Positions 1-7,116 are shown, counted from the first letter of the stretch. The stretch is DNA of 7,991 nt from an uncultured Collinsella sp. (GCA_900549135.1 URNI01000088.1:1-7991), one strand, 5' to 3'. Notes: generated from the sequence alone by a model not told the origin. Translations and numbers: made by a program.

Positions 1-640
1 TGGCAGCAGCAGGCTTAGCCTCTGCCTTGGTAGCTGCGGCCTTTGTCGTGGTCTTTTTGGCCGTCGTCGTAGAGCGCTTGCGCGTGGTGGTCTTGGTGGC
101 CGGCTTTGCCTCGACGGTTGCCTCGGCCTTGGGCTCAGCGCCCGTCTCCTCGACTTTGGCGGCTGGCTTTGCGGCTGACTTGGTCGTGGCGGCCTTCGTG
201 GTCGTTGACTTCGTTGCCGTGGTCTTCTTGGCTGCCGTGGTCTTCTTGGCTGCCGTGGTCGTCTTCTTGGCAGCGGTTTTGGCCGGTGCCTTGACGGCGG
301 GTTTGGTATCGACGACGGTCTCAGCCTTTACCTTGGGAGCAGCCTCGGCCTCGGCGGCCTTCTTGGCAGCTGCGGTGGTGCGCTTGCGCGTGGTCGTTGT
401 CTTGGTAGCGGTGGTTTTGGTTGCCGCCGCCTTGGTCGCAGTAGCCTTCTTAGCTGTCGTCTTGCGAGTCGTGGTCTTCTTTGCCGCAGGCTTCACAGCA
501 GGCTCGGGCTCAGGAGCAACCTCAGCCTTCACCTCAGGCTCGGCCTTTGCGGGCTCAGCTTCATCCGGCTTCTCCTCGGCCTTAAGCTCCTCAGCGGCCA
601 CCGGCTCAGCAACAGCTTTAGGCTCGTCGACAACTGCCGC
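1..640 (-). other. Histone H1/AlgP-like tail of GlgA with alternating charge blocks
   Basis: This stretch encodes residues from about 493 to beyond 705. It opens with a Glu/Pro/Ala/Val linker (about 493-541). Three strongly basic blocks follow: about 542-586, 613-654 and 671-705 onward, made of K, T, A and R in units such as AAKKTT and ATKTT. They are separated by mixed-charge spacers containing E, P and V. TRKR occurs in the first basic block (codons at 380-391) and again in the third (74-85), each preceded by KTT or KTTT. The composition predicts disorder. Such tails are known from H1-like bacterial proteins, AlgP and mycobacterial HupB, where they bind DNA. Whether this one binds DNA, RNA, polyphosphate or glycogen granules is open. 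Confidence 0.9.
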
Positions 641-2116
641 CGGCCTCTCAATCTCCGGATGCATAAAGAAGTACAGGTCCAGATACTTATCGGCCGAGCG
701 TGTCCAGCTAAAGTCCTGGCTCATGGCCTGTGTGACCAGTTGGTTCCATGCCTCACGGTTATCCCAGAACAGGCGCGCCGCGCGGAAGACCGCGTCGCCC
801 ATCTCGTCGCCGTTAAAGTTGGTAAACGAGAAGCCCGTACCCTCGCCAGTAAACTCGTTATACGGGATCACGGTGTCCTTCAGGCCACCGGTCTCGCGTA
901 CGATAGGCAGGGTGCCGTAGCGCATGGCGATGATCTGCGACAGACCGCAGGGTTCAAACTTCGAAGGCATCAGGAACATATCGGCGGCGGCATACATACG
1001 CTGCGACAGCGCCGGGTCAAACTCGATGCGCGCGGCCATGGTGCCGGGATACTTGTCCTGGAAGTAGCGCAGGCCATCCTCGTAGTCGCGGTCGCCGGTG
1101 CCCAGCACCGCCACCTGCACGCCGCCGGCCAGGATGCGGTCGAGCGCGTACATGACCAGATCCATGCCCTTCTGGCGCGTCAGGCGCGTGACCATCACCA
1201 TGAGCGGACGGTCGTCGCGAACCTCGAGGCCCAGCTCCTCCTGCAGCTTGGCCTTGCACACGGCCTTGCCGGAACGGTCGTCAACCGTGTAGTTGGCGGC
1301 AATGCGCTTGTCGGTTGCCGGGTCAAAGCCCGCCACGTCAATGCCGTTTAGGATGCCCTGCAGCGCATAGGAGCGCTCGCGTAGCACGCCGTCCAGGCCC
1401 TCGCCAAACTCGGGCGTCTGGATCTCGTTGGCATAGGTGGGGCTCACCGTAGTGATGGCGTCGGCATAGCGCAGCGCGCCCAGCATGTAGTTAATGCTGC
1501 AGGCGTCGCAACGCAGCTGCGAGGCGGCCGCCGGAATATGCGCCACGCCCAGGATGTCCTCCATCACGGTGTCGCTAAACTGGCCCTGGAACGCCACATT
1601 GTGGATCGAGAACACGGTCTTGACGCGGTCGTACAGCGGCAGGCCCTGGTAGAACTCGCGCAGGAACACGGGCGCCAGCGCCGTCTGCCAGTCGTTGCAG
1701 TGTAGGATGTCGCACTCAAAGCCGGCCGGCAGGTGCTGCAGGCTCTCGGTGATGGCCTTGGAGAAAAACGCGAAGCGCTCGCCGTCGTCAAAGAAGCCGT
1801 ACGGATAATCGCGCGCAAAGTAGCGCTCGTTGTCCACGAACATATAGGTGACGCCGTCGCGCTCGAGCTTCTCCAGCCCGCAGTATTCATTGCGCCAGCC
1901 CAGGCTCACGTAAAAGTCGGCAAAGTGCTCCATTTGCGCCTTGTATTCGTCCTTGATGGTGGCGTACTTGGGCACCATCACGATAACCTCGGCGCCGGCG
2001 CGCACAAGCGCCGCAGGCAGCGAGCCCGCCACGTCACCCAGGCCACCGGTCTTAACAAACGGTGCGCACTCGGCCGAGGCAAACACGATCTGCATCTTTT
2101 TGCTGGAATCTGCCAT
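1..2116 (-). CDS. glgA: Glycogen synthase GlgA with long Lys/Ala/Thr-rich C-terminal tail (3' end outside window)
   Basis: ADP-glucose-dependent glycogen synthase (GT5 family), which extends alpha-1,4-glucan chains in the cytoplasm. The frame stays open for 705 codons to the left edge, so the stop lies outside. The GT5 core covers about residues 1-490, close to the usual 470-490. It has KTGGLGDV at 22-29 (Lys22 matches the ADP-glucose-binding Lys15 of E. coli), HCNDWQT and SIHNVAFQG in the first Rossmann half, VTRLTRQKG near 312, and FEPCGLSQ near 387 followed by RETGGLKDT in the second half. From about residue 493 the protein becomes a low-complexity tail unknown in typical GlgA. The ATG at 2116 is chosen because GGGAG lies 5 nt upstream; the in-frame ATG at 2128 has no ribosome-binding site. 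It is last of the five glg genes seen, 90 bp after glgD. Core identity is near certain; how the protein ends is unknown. Confidence 0.96.
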   Translation of the reverse strand, partial: MADSSKKMQIVFASAECAPFVKTGGLGDVAGSLPAALVRAGAEVIVMVPKYATIKDEYKAQMEHFADFYVSLGWRNEYCGLEKLERDGVTYMFVDNERYFARDYPYGFFDDGERFAFFSKAITESLQHLPAGFECDILHCNDWQTALAPVFLREFYQGLPLYDRVKTVFSIHNVAFQGQFSDTVMEDILGVAHIPAAASQLRCDACSINYMLGALRYADAITTVSPTYANEIQTPEFGEGLDGVLRERSYALQGILNGIDVAGFDPATDKRIAANYTVDDRSGKAVCKAKLQEELGLEVRDDRPLMVMVTRLTRQKGMDLVMYALDRILAGGVQVAVLGTGDRDYEDGLRYFQDKYPGTMAARIEFDPALSQRMYAAADMFLMPSKFEPCGLSQIIAMRYGTLPIVRETGGLKDTVIPYNEFTGEGTGFSFTNFNGDEMGDAVFRAARLFWDNREAWNQLVTQAMSQDFSWTRSADKYLDLYFFMHPEIERPAAVVDEPKAVAEPVAAEELKAEEKPDEAEPAKAEPEVKAEVAPEPEPAVKPAAKKTTTRKTTAKKATATKAAATKTTATKTTTTRKRTTAAAKKAAEAEAAPKVKAETVVDTKPAVKAPAKTAAKKTTTAAKKTTAAKKTTATKSTTTKAATTKSAAKPAAKVEETGAEPKAEATVEAKPATKTTTRKRSTTTAKKTTTKAAATKAEAKPAAA
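215..271 (-). repeat. 18-bp in-frame tandem repeat in the glgA tail
   Basis: On the plus strand the unit TGCCGTGGTCTTCTTGGC occurs perfectly at 215-232 and 233-250. A third copy at 251-271 has one 3-bp insertion (GTC) and one substitution. On the coding strand the units read AAKKTT, AAKKTT and AAKKTTT. Because the period is a multiple of three, a gain or loss of units would change tail length without a frameshift. Confidence 0.9.
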
Positions 2117-2121
2117 ATTGT

Positions 2122-2126
2122 CTCCC
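2122..2126 (-). promoter_or_regulatory. Ribosome-binding site of glgA
   Basis: GGGAG on the minus strand lies 5 nt before the ATG at 2116. It falls inside the 12-bp extension that an upstream ATG at 2128 would add, so it favours the shorter start, which gives a protein beginning MADSSKKMQ. Confidence 0.8.
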
Positions 2127-2139
2127 ATGTTGCAATTCG

Positions 2140-2175
2140 AGAATAGCCGCCTGGCGCAAACCGGGCGGCTATTCT
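2140..2175 (-). promoter_or_regulatory. 12-bp-stem hairpin in the glgD-glgA gap
   Basis: AGAATAGCCGCC at 2140-2151 is perfectly complementary to GGCGGCTATTCT at 2164-2175, with a 12-nt loop. In the transcript it starts about 31 nt after the glgD stop and ends about 13 nt before the glgA ribosome-binding site. The bases after it (TCGAATTGC) contain no U-run, so it is not a standard intrinsic terminator. It could be an RNA-stability or processing element, or an attenuator, that adjusts glgA output relative to glgCD. The structure is seen directly; the role is inferred. Confidence 0.6.
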
Positions 2176-2206
2176 ACATGTTACGAGCGATGTTGCGGTG
2201 CCAACG

Positions 2207-3334
2207 TTAACGTACGATGGTGGTGTCGGAAGTTAACGGAGCCTTGCCCAGCACCAGGATGTTCTCGGGCGTGCCGCGAAGCTCGGTGTTGGTGGGAACC
2301 ACGTTGTTCTTGTCCAGGATGGCGTTCTCAACGCGGGCGCCGCTCTTGATGATGCAGCTCTGGTTGATGATCGAGTTGGTCACCGAGGCGCCTTCCTCGA
2401 CCACGACGCCGCGCGACAGGATCGAGTTACGCACGGTGCCCTTGATGATGCAGCCGGCCGAGATGATCGAGTTGCACGCGTGGCTGCCGGTCGCATAGCG
2501 CGAAGGCGGCACGTCGTGAGCCTTGGTCAGGATCGGGCGCTCGGGATCGAAGAGCTGGTCGGCCACGGTCTGGTCGAGCAGGTCCATGCTGCGGCGATAC
2601 AGCGACTTCTCGCTAAACACGCCCACGACCTCGCCCTTGTACTCGTAGCTGCACACGTCGATGTTGCCAAAGTCGCCCTGGAGTGCCTCGAGCAGGTCCA
2701 GATAGTCGGCGGCCTGGTAGTGGTCGATAATCTCGAGCAGTGTCTCGCGGTTGACGATGCAGCAGTCCATAGAGGCGTTGTCGCCGTACACGACGCCGGC
2801 GCTCACGCCCGTTAGGCGGCCGTTCTCGTTGATCTGCAGCTTGGTCTCGTCATCGACGTTGCGCGTGGCCTTGCAGTACACCACGGTCATCTGGGCACCG
2901 GAGTTCTCGTGCGCGTCGATGATGGTGTTGAGGTCCATGTTAAAGATGATGTTGGTGCCCATCATCACAACATAGGGCTTGTCCGAGCGCTGGAACAGCG
3001 TCTTGTTGGAGATGATGTCGCGCAGCAAGAAGCGCATGCCGCCCTTGGTGGTGCCATACGCGTTGCCGGGCACCATGAACAGGCCGCCCTTCTTGCGGTC
3101 CAGGTCCCAGTCCTTGCCCGAGCCCACGTGGTCGATCAGCGAGCGGTAGTTGCCCGGCATGACGACGCCGACGGTCTTAATGCCGGCATTCATCATGTTG
3201 GACAACGGAAAGTCGATCAGGCGGTAGCGGCCCAAAAACGGTACGGACGCAATGGGGCGGTCCTTGAGCAGCACGCTGCCGTAGGTCGAAGAGTAGTTAG
3301 CGGTGATATAACCGATGGCCTTGCGATTGATCAT
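2207..3334 (-). CDS. glgD: GlgD, non-catalytic paralogue/subunit of ADP-glucose pyrophosphorylase
   Basis: A 375-residue GlgC-like protein with an N-terminal nucleotidyltransferase fold and a C-terminal left-handed beta-helix (hexapeptide-type IIxxGCIIKGTV and SIINQSCIIKSG around 290-350). It aligns with the neighbouring GlgC through GRYRLIDFPLSNMMNAGI (35-52) and HVGSGKDWDLD (69-79). The glycine-rich AGGxGxRL loop is absent; the equivalent region reads ITANYSSTYGS. The GDH motif is replaced by GTN (126-128), so the catalytic Asp becomes Thr, and no EKP lysine motif is seen. In Firmicutes, GlgD pairs with GlgC and modulates its activity; that role is inferred here. The ATG at 3334 is chosen over an in-frame ATG at 3373: it gives the family-like start MINRKAIGYI, lies 4 bp after the glgC stop and has its own ribosome-binding site. 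Confidence 0.93.
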   Translation of the reverse strand: MINRKAIGYITANYSSTYGSVLLKDRPIASVPFLGRYRLIDFPLSNMMNAGIKTVGVVMPGNYRSLIDHVGSGKDWDLDRKKGGLFMVPGNAYGTTKGGMRFLLRDIISNKTLFQRSDKPYVVMMGTNIIFNMDLNTIIDAHENSGAQMTVVYCKATRNVDDETKLQINENGRLTGVSAGVVYGDNASMDCCIVNRETLLEIIDHYQAADYLDLLEALQGDFGNIDVCSYEYKGEVVGVFSEKSLYRRSMDLLDQTVADQLFDPERPILTKAHDVPPSRYATGSHACNSIISAGCIIKGTVRNSILSRGVVVEEGASVTNSIINQSCIIKSGARVENAILDKNNVVPTNTELRGTPENILVLGKAPLTSDTTIVR

Positions 3335-3338
3335 CGGA

Positions 3339-4487
3339 TCATTCCCCCTTCCCGATAACGACGTCATTTCCAACGACGGCCGTATCCTTGGTGGTATCGA
3401 CAGAGCCGAGCTTCACGCCCTCTTCGACCGTGGAGTTCTCGCCCAAAATAGCGCGGCAGATGTGCGCGCCGCTCTTAACGTGCGCACCCGGCAGCAGCAC
3501 GGAGTCCTCGACCACGGCGCGCTCCTCGATAATGACATCGGTCGAAAGGATCGAGTGGCGAGCGGTGCCGTAGATCTTGCAGCCGTTGGAGACCAGGCAG
3601 TCGTCCAGGCGGCCGTCCGGGCCAATGTAGTGCGGCGGTCGCGTGGTGATGTTGGACATGATGGGGAAGTGCTTGTCAAACAGATCGAACTCGGGGTTGT
3701 TGCCCAGCAGGTCCATCGAGGTCTCGTGGAAGCTGGCGATGGTGCCGACATCCTTCCAAAAGCCGTGGAACTCGTAGCTGTACAGACGCTTGTTCTCGCC
3801 GAGCAGCTTGGGGATGATGTCCTTGCCAAAGTCGTGGCTCGAGCGCTGGTCCAGGGCATCCTCCTCGAGCGCCTCAATCAGTACGTCGGCCGAGAAGATG
3901 TAGATGCCCATGGACGCGAGGTTCGAATCGGGCTTATCGGGCTTCTCGGTGAACTTGGTGATGCGGCCGTCCTCGGGGTCGGTGGTCAGGATGCCAAAGC
4001 GGCTGGCCTCCTCCCAAGGCACGGGCATAACGCTCACCGTGAGGTCGGCGTTGTTCTCAATGTGCGTCTTGAGCATCTTGCGGTAGTCCATGCGATACAG
4101 GTGATCACCCGAAAGAATCAGGACGTACTTGGGGTCGTTGGCCTTAATGTAGTCGAGGTTCTGCGTAATGGCGTCTGCCGTACCCGCATACCAGGCGCCA
4201 CCGGTCTGCGTCTCGTACGGCGGCAGGATCGACACGCCGCCGTCGCGGCTGTCCAGATCCCACGCCTCGCCGGAACCCACATAGGCATGCAGCAGGTAGG
4301 GGCGGTACTGCGTCAGAACGCCCACCGTGTCGATGCCCGAGTTGGAGCAGTTGGAGAGCGAAAAGTCGATAATGCGGAACTTGCCACCAAAGCTAACCGC
4401 CGGCTTGGCGATCTTTTGGGTGAGTGCCCCCAATCGGCTGCCCTGTCCTCCTGCGAGGAGCATCGCGATGCATTCTTTCTTACTCAT
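3339..4487 (-). CDS. glgC: Glucose-1-phosphate adenylyltransferase, catalytic subunit
   Basis: Makes ADP-glucose and pyrophosphate from ATP and glucose-1-phosphate, the committed step of bacterial glycogen synthesis. At 382 residues it is slightly shorter than the E. coli enzyme (about 430). Motifs are in order: nucleotide loop LAGGQGSRLG (11-20), KPAVSFGGKFRIIDFSLSN (28-46), SGDHLYRMDY with the metal/catalytic Asp128, and TEKPDKPD with Lys182 matching the glucose-1-phosphate-binding Lys195 of E. coli. SNLASMGIYIF follows. The C-terminal third is a hexapeptide beta-helix. The start is the ATG at 4487, with AAGGAG at 4494-4499 six or seven nt upstream. It follows glgP after 108 bp and precedes glgD by 4 bp. 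Allosteric control is expected from the family, but the effector cannot be read from the sequence. Confidence 0.96.
   Translation of the reverse strand: MSKKECIAMLLAGGQGSRLGALTQKIAKPAVSFGGKFRIIDFSLSNCSNSGIDTVGVLTQYRPYLLHAYVGSGEAWDLDSRDGGVSILPPYETQTGGAWYAGTADAITQNLDYIKANDPKYVLILSGDHLYRMDYRKMLKTHIENNADLTVSVMPVPWEEASRFGILTTDPEDGRITKFTEKPDKPDSNLASMGIYIFSADVLIEALEEDALDQRSSHDFGKDIIPKLLGENKRLYSYEFHGFWKDVGTIASFHETSMDLLGNNPEFDLFDKHFPIMSNITTRPPHYIGPDGRLDDCLVSNGCKIYGTARHSILSTDVIIEERAVVEDSVLLPGAHVKSGAHICRAILGENSTVEEGVKLGSVDTTKDTAVVGNDVVIGKGE
3344..3350 (-). promoter_or_regulatory. Ribosome-binding site of glgD inside the glgC 3' end
   Basis: AAGGGGG on the minus strand lies 9 nt before the ATG at 3334 and overlaps the last codons of glgC (GKGE, stop). 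A site inside the upstream gene and a 4-bp gap suggest translational coupling, which would keep the GlgC and GlgD subunits near a fixed ratio. Confidence 0.65.
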
Positions 4488-4527
4488 CGATTTCTCCTTC
4501 TGTCATCGATGTTCTTAAACCCATTAG

Positions 4528-4558
4528 CGACGGGCGCGGCGCTCGGTCGCGCCCGTCG
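4528..4558 (-). promoter_or_regulatory. Perfect 11-bp-stem GC-rich hairpin in the glgP-glgC gap
   Basis: CGACGGGCGCG at 4528-4538 pairs fully with CGCGCCCGTCG at 4548-4558 across a 9-nt loop. In the transcript it lies between the glgP stop and the glgC ribosome-binding site. The sequence after it (CTAATGGGTTTAAG) has only three consecutive U residues, so it is at best a weak, read-through terminator. It may equally be a 3'-end stabiliser for the glgBP part of the mRNA. No promoter is recognisable in the rest of this 108-bp gap. Confidence 0.6.
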
Positions 4559-4562
4559 AGTA

Positions 4563-4577
4563 ATGCCGTGCTGGCAT
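4563..4577. promoter_or_regulatory. Small dyad ATGCC-N5-GGCAT beside the glgP-glgC hairpin
   Basis: Two perfect 5-bp arms flank GTGCT, about 20 bp downstream of the glgP stop in the transcription direction and directly next to the larger hairpin. It could be a minor RNA stem or a protein-binding dyad. A repeat this short can arise by chance, so the call is weak. Confidence 0.25.
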
Positions 4578-4595
4578 AAGGGAGCTCGCGCGCCT

Positions 4596-7022
4596 TTACG
4601 CGTGCCAGATCTCGTCGCGGTACTCGCGAATGGTGCGGTCGCTCGAGAACCAGCCGCTCGAGGCGGTGTTGAGCAGCGCCTTGCGGTTCCAGGTCTCCTG
4701 GTCGCCGTAGCTGCCGGTGAGCTTCTCCCACGCATCCACGTAGCTGCGGAAGTCTGCCATGACCAGGTCGGGGTCGTTGTTGTTCATGAGCTCGTTGTAG
4801 ATGCTCTCGAAGTTGCCCGAAAGACCCGCAAAGGTGTTGTCCTTGAGCTCATCCATCACGCGGCCCAGACGCTCGCGATCGCCGTTGAGGGTATCCCATG
4901 CAAAGTAGCTGTTGGATGCCCAGAGCTGCTCGACCTCGGGAGCGGTCAGGCCAAAGATGGCCTCGTTCTCGCGACCGGCCAGGTCGGCGATCTCGATGTT
5001 GGCGCCGTCGAGGGTGCCCAGCGTAATGGCGCCGTTCATCATGAGCTTCATGTTGGACGTGCCCGAGGCCTCCTTGCCGGCCGTGGAGATCTGCTCCGAG
5101 ATCTCGGCGGCGGGGTAGATGAGCTGGGCGTTGCTCACGCGGAAGTTGGGGATAAAGCAGACCTTCATGACCTCGTTGACGCGCGGGTCGTTGTTGATGA
5201 CCTCGGCCACCGAGTTGATCAGGCGGATGGTCTCCTTGGCAAAGGTATAGCTCGAGGCAGCCTTGCCGCTAAAGATGAAGGTCGTCGGCGTCACGTGGAA
5301 GTTGGGATCGGCGATGCGACGATTGTAGATGTCCATCACCTTCATGATGTTCATGAGCTGGCGCTTGTAGGCGTGGAAGCGCTTAACCTGAACATCGAAG
5401 ACGGTGTTGGGATCGATGACCAGACCGGTCTCGGCCTTAACGTAGGCGGCCAGACGCTCCTTGTTGGCGCGCTTGGAGGCACCCACGGCCTTCAGGAACT
5501 CGGTGTCGTCCTTAAACTCCTTGAGCTTTTCAAGCTCAAAGGCGTCCTTCAGCCAGCCGTCGCCGATGGCCTCGGTCACGAGCTTGGCATAGGTGGGGTT
5601 GGACTCGGCAAAGAAGCGACGGTGCGAGATGCCGTTGGTCTTGTTGTTGAACTTCTCGGGCGTCAGAGCGTAGAAGTCCTTGAGCACGATGTTTTTGATG
5701 ATGTCGGAGTGGATCTTGGCCACGCCGTTGACGCTGTGGCTGCAGATCACGGACAGGTTGGCCATGCGAATCTCGCCGTCCCACAGGATGGCGGTCTGGC
5801 GCAGACGCTCCTGCCAGCCCTCCTGCGTGGTGTCGAACGACTCGTGCCAACGACGGCTGATCTCGTCGATGATCTGGTACACGCGGGGGAGGAGCTTGGA
5901 GAACGTGCCGATGCGCCACTTCTCCAGAGCCTCGGGCAGGATGGTGTGGTTGGTGTAGCTCACGACCTGCGTCACGATGTTCCACGCGTCATCCCACTCG
6001 AGCTTCTTCTCGTCGATCAGGATGCGCATGAGCTCGGGGCCGCACATGGCGGGGTGCGTGTCGTTGGTATGGATGGCAACAAACTGCGGCAGCAGCTCCC
6101 AGTTCTCTCCATGCTCCTTCTCAAAGGTGTCGAGCAGGCTGTAGATGCCGGCCGAGACAAACAGGTACTCCTGCTTCAGGCGCAACAGACGACCGTGCTC
6201 GCCGGCGTCGTTGGGGTAGAGGATGGCGCTGATGGCCTCGGCCTCGGCGCGCTCGGCGTCGGCCAGGGCGTAGTCGCCGCGGTTGAAAGCCTCAAGGTCA
6301 AAGTGCTCCTCGACCGGCTCGGCGGCCCAAACGCGCAGCTTGTTGACGGTCTCGCCGGCATAGCCCACCACGGGGATGTCATAGGGGACAGCAAGGATGT
6401 CCTGCGTGTCCACCGTGCGGTAGAACGTGCGACCGTTCTCCTCAAAGCCCTCGACGTGACCGCCAAACTTAATGGTCACGGCCTTGTCCTGACGACGGAC
6501 CTCCCAGGGATAACCGTGGGTGAGCCACTCGTCGGTGGCCTCGACCTGGCTGCCGTTGACGATCTCCTGCTTAAACAGGCCGTAGCGGTAGCGCATGCCG
6601 TTGCCGTAGCCGGCAATGCCCTCGGCTGCCATGGAATCCAGGAAGCACGCGGCCAGACGTCCCAGGCCACCGTTGCCCAGCGCCGGATCGGGCTCCTGGT
6701 TCTCAATGACGGACAGGTCAAAGCCCATGTCGTCGAGTGCCTCGGCGACCATATCGCGCACGCCAAAGTTGAGCAGGTAGTTGTCGAGCAGGCGGCCGAT
6801 CAAAAACTCGATCGAGAAGTAGTACACGCGCTTTTTGCCCTCGGCGGTCACACGGGCGTCGCTCTTGGTGGCAACGGTGCGTGCCTTCTCGGCCACGAGC
6901 TTGGCCAGGGCGTTAAAGCGGTCGAGGTCACTGGCGGCCTCGACGCTCTTGCCGCTGATGCTCATGACGGCATCGCGATAGAGCTCGGTAAACTCCTGCT
7001 TGTTGTCGAAGATCTTATTCAT
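4596..7022 (-). CDS. glgP: Glycogen/alpha-glucan phosphorylase
   Basis: PLP-dependent GT35 phosphorylase that cleaves terminal alpha-1,4 glucose from glycogen with phosphate, releasing glucose-1-phosphate. The 808-residue length is typical of bacterial enzymes. Motifs are in order: YYFSIEFLIGRLL (about 68-80), ALGNGGLGRLAACFLDS, IHTNDTHPAMCGPEL, FNNKTNGISHRRF, VQVKRFHAYKRQLMNI, PNFRVSNAQLIYPAAEISEQIS, and the PLP site EASGTSNMKLMMNGA with Lys at about 659. KTNGISHRRF is closer to the Firmicute KTNGITHRRW type than to E. coli TNGITPRRW. It starts at the ATG at 7022, with AAAGGA a few nt upstream. It has no Lys/Ala tail, unlike its GlgB and GlgA partners. Its product is the substrate of GlgC, so breakdown and synthesis are encoded together. 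Preference for maltodextrin rather than glycogen cannot be excluded. Confidence 0.96.
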   Translation of the reverse strand: MNKIFDNKQEFTELYRDAVMSISGKSVEAASDLDRFNALAKLVAEKARTVATKSDARVTAEGKKRVYYFSIEFLIGRLLDNYLLNFGVRDMVAEALDDMGFDLSVIENQEPDPALGNGGLGRLAACFLDSMAAEGIAGYGNGMRYRYGLFKQEIVNGSQVEATDEWLTHGYPWEVRRQDKAVTIKFGGHVEGFEENGRTFYRTVDTQDILAVPYDIPVVGYAGETVNKLRVWAAEPVEEHFDLEAFNRGDYALADAERAEAEAISAILYPNDAGEHGRLLRLKQEYLFVSAGIYSLLDTFEKEHGENWELLPQFVAIHTNDTHPAMCGPELMRILIDEKKLEWDDAWNIVTQVVSYTNHTILPEALEKWRIGTFSKLLPRVYQIIDEISRRWHESFDTTQEGWQERLRQTAILWDGEIRMANLSVICSHSVNGVAKIHSDIIKNIVLKDFYALTPEKFNNKTNGISHRRFFAESNPTYAKLVTEAIGDGWLKDAFELEKLKEFKDDTEFLKAVGASKRANKERLAAYVKAETGLVIDPNTVFDVQVKRFHAYKRQLMNIMKVMDIYNRRIADPNFHVTPTTFIFSGKAASSYTFAKETIRLINSVAEVINNDPRVNEVMKVCFIPNFRVSNAQLIYPAAEISEQISTAGKEASGTSNMKLMMNGAITLGTLDGANIEIADLAGRENEAIFGLTAPEVEQLWASNSYFAWDTLNGDRERLGRVMDELKDNTFAGLSGNFESIYNELMNNNDPDLVMADFRSYVDAWEKLTGSYGDQETWNRKALLNTASSGWFSSDRTIREYRDEIWHA

Positions 7023-7023
7023 A

Positions 7024-7058
7024 CGTTCCTTTCCCCCGGGGATGTTTCTCCCGGAACG
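7024..7058 (-). promoter_or_regulatory. Possible RNA fold covering the glgP ribosome-binding site
   Basis: CGTTCC at 7024-7029 is complementary to GGAACG at 7053-7058. GGGA (7039-7042) can pair with TCCC (7049-7052) stacked inside it, leaving a one-sided bulge. On the transcript the proximal arm overlaps the AAAGGA ribosome-binding site of glgP, so the fold would hide it. A self-complementary CCCCGGGG at 7034-7041 competes with this fold. Confidence 0.3.
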
Positions 7059-7076
7059 GTTATGACTTGTATCCTA

Positions 7077-7091
7077 CGCCCCCGCGGGGCG
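7077..7091 (-). other. Short GC hairpin after glgB
   Basis: CGCCCC (7077-7082) pairs with GGGGCG (7086-7091) over a 3-nt loop, 26 nt past the glgB stop in the transcription direction. No U-run follows (TAGGATACAAG), so it is not a convincing terminator. It may protect the 3' end or have no function. Confidence 0.3.
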
Positions 7092-7116
7092 GGTAATTAC
7101 AGCTGTAACGGCTTTG

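Noticed and set aside
215..271. CRISPR-like direct repeats
   Set aside because: The units are contiguous, 18 bp long, in frame and without spacers; they are part of the GlgA tail coding sequence.
27..920. An Ala/Val-rich, membrane-like open frame on the plus strand
   Set aside because: It is the antisense reading of the Lys/Thr/Ala-rich GlgA tail; Val and Leu runs arise from complementing Thr and Lys codons. The GlgA frame on the minus strand continues from a complete GT5 core through the same bases.
2140..2175. Intrinsic terminator at the end of glgD
   Set aside because: No U-run follows the stem in either direction, so it is reported only as a hairpin of unknown role.
3339..3342. ATGA overlap at the glgC stop as the glgD start
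   Set aside because: That ATG is out of frame with GlgD and reaches a stop after three codons. The ATG at 3334 gives the family-like N-terminus.
3335..3373. A longer GlgD starting at the ATG at 3373
   Set aside because: It adds 13 residues unlike GlgD family starts and overlaps glgC by 35 bp. The ATG at 3334 has a better-placed ribosome-binding site.
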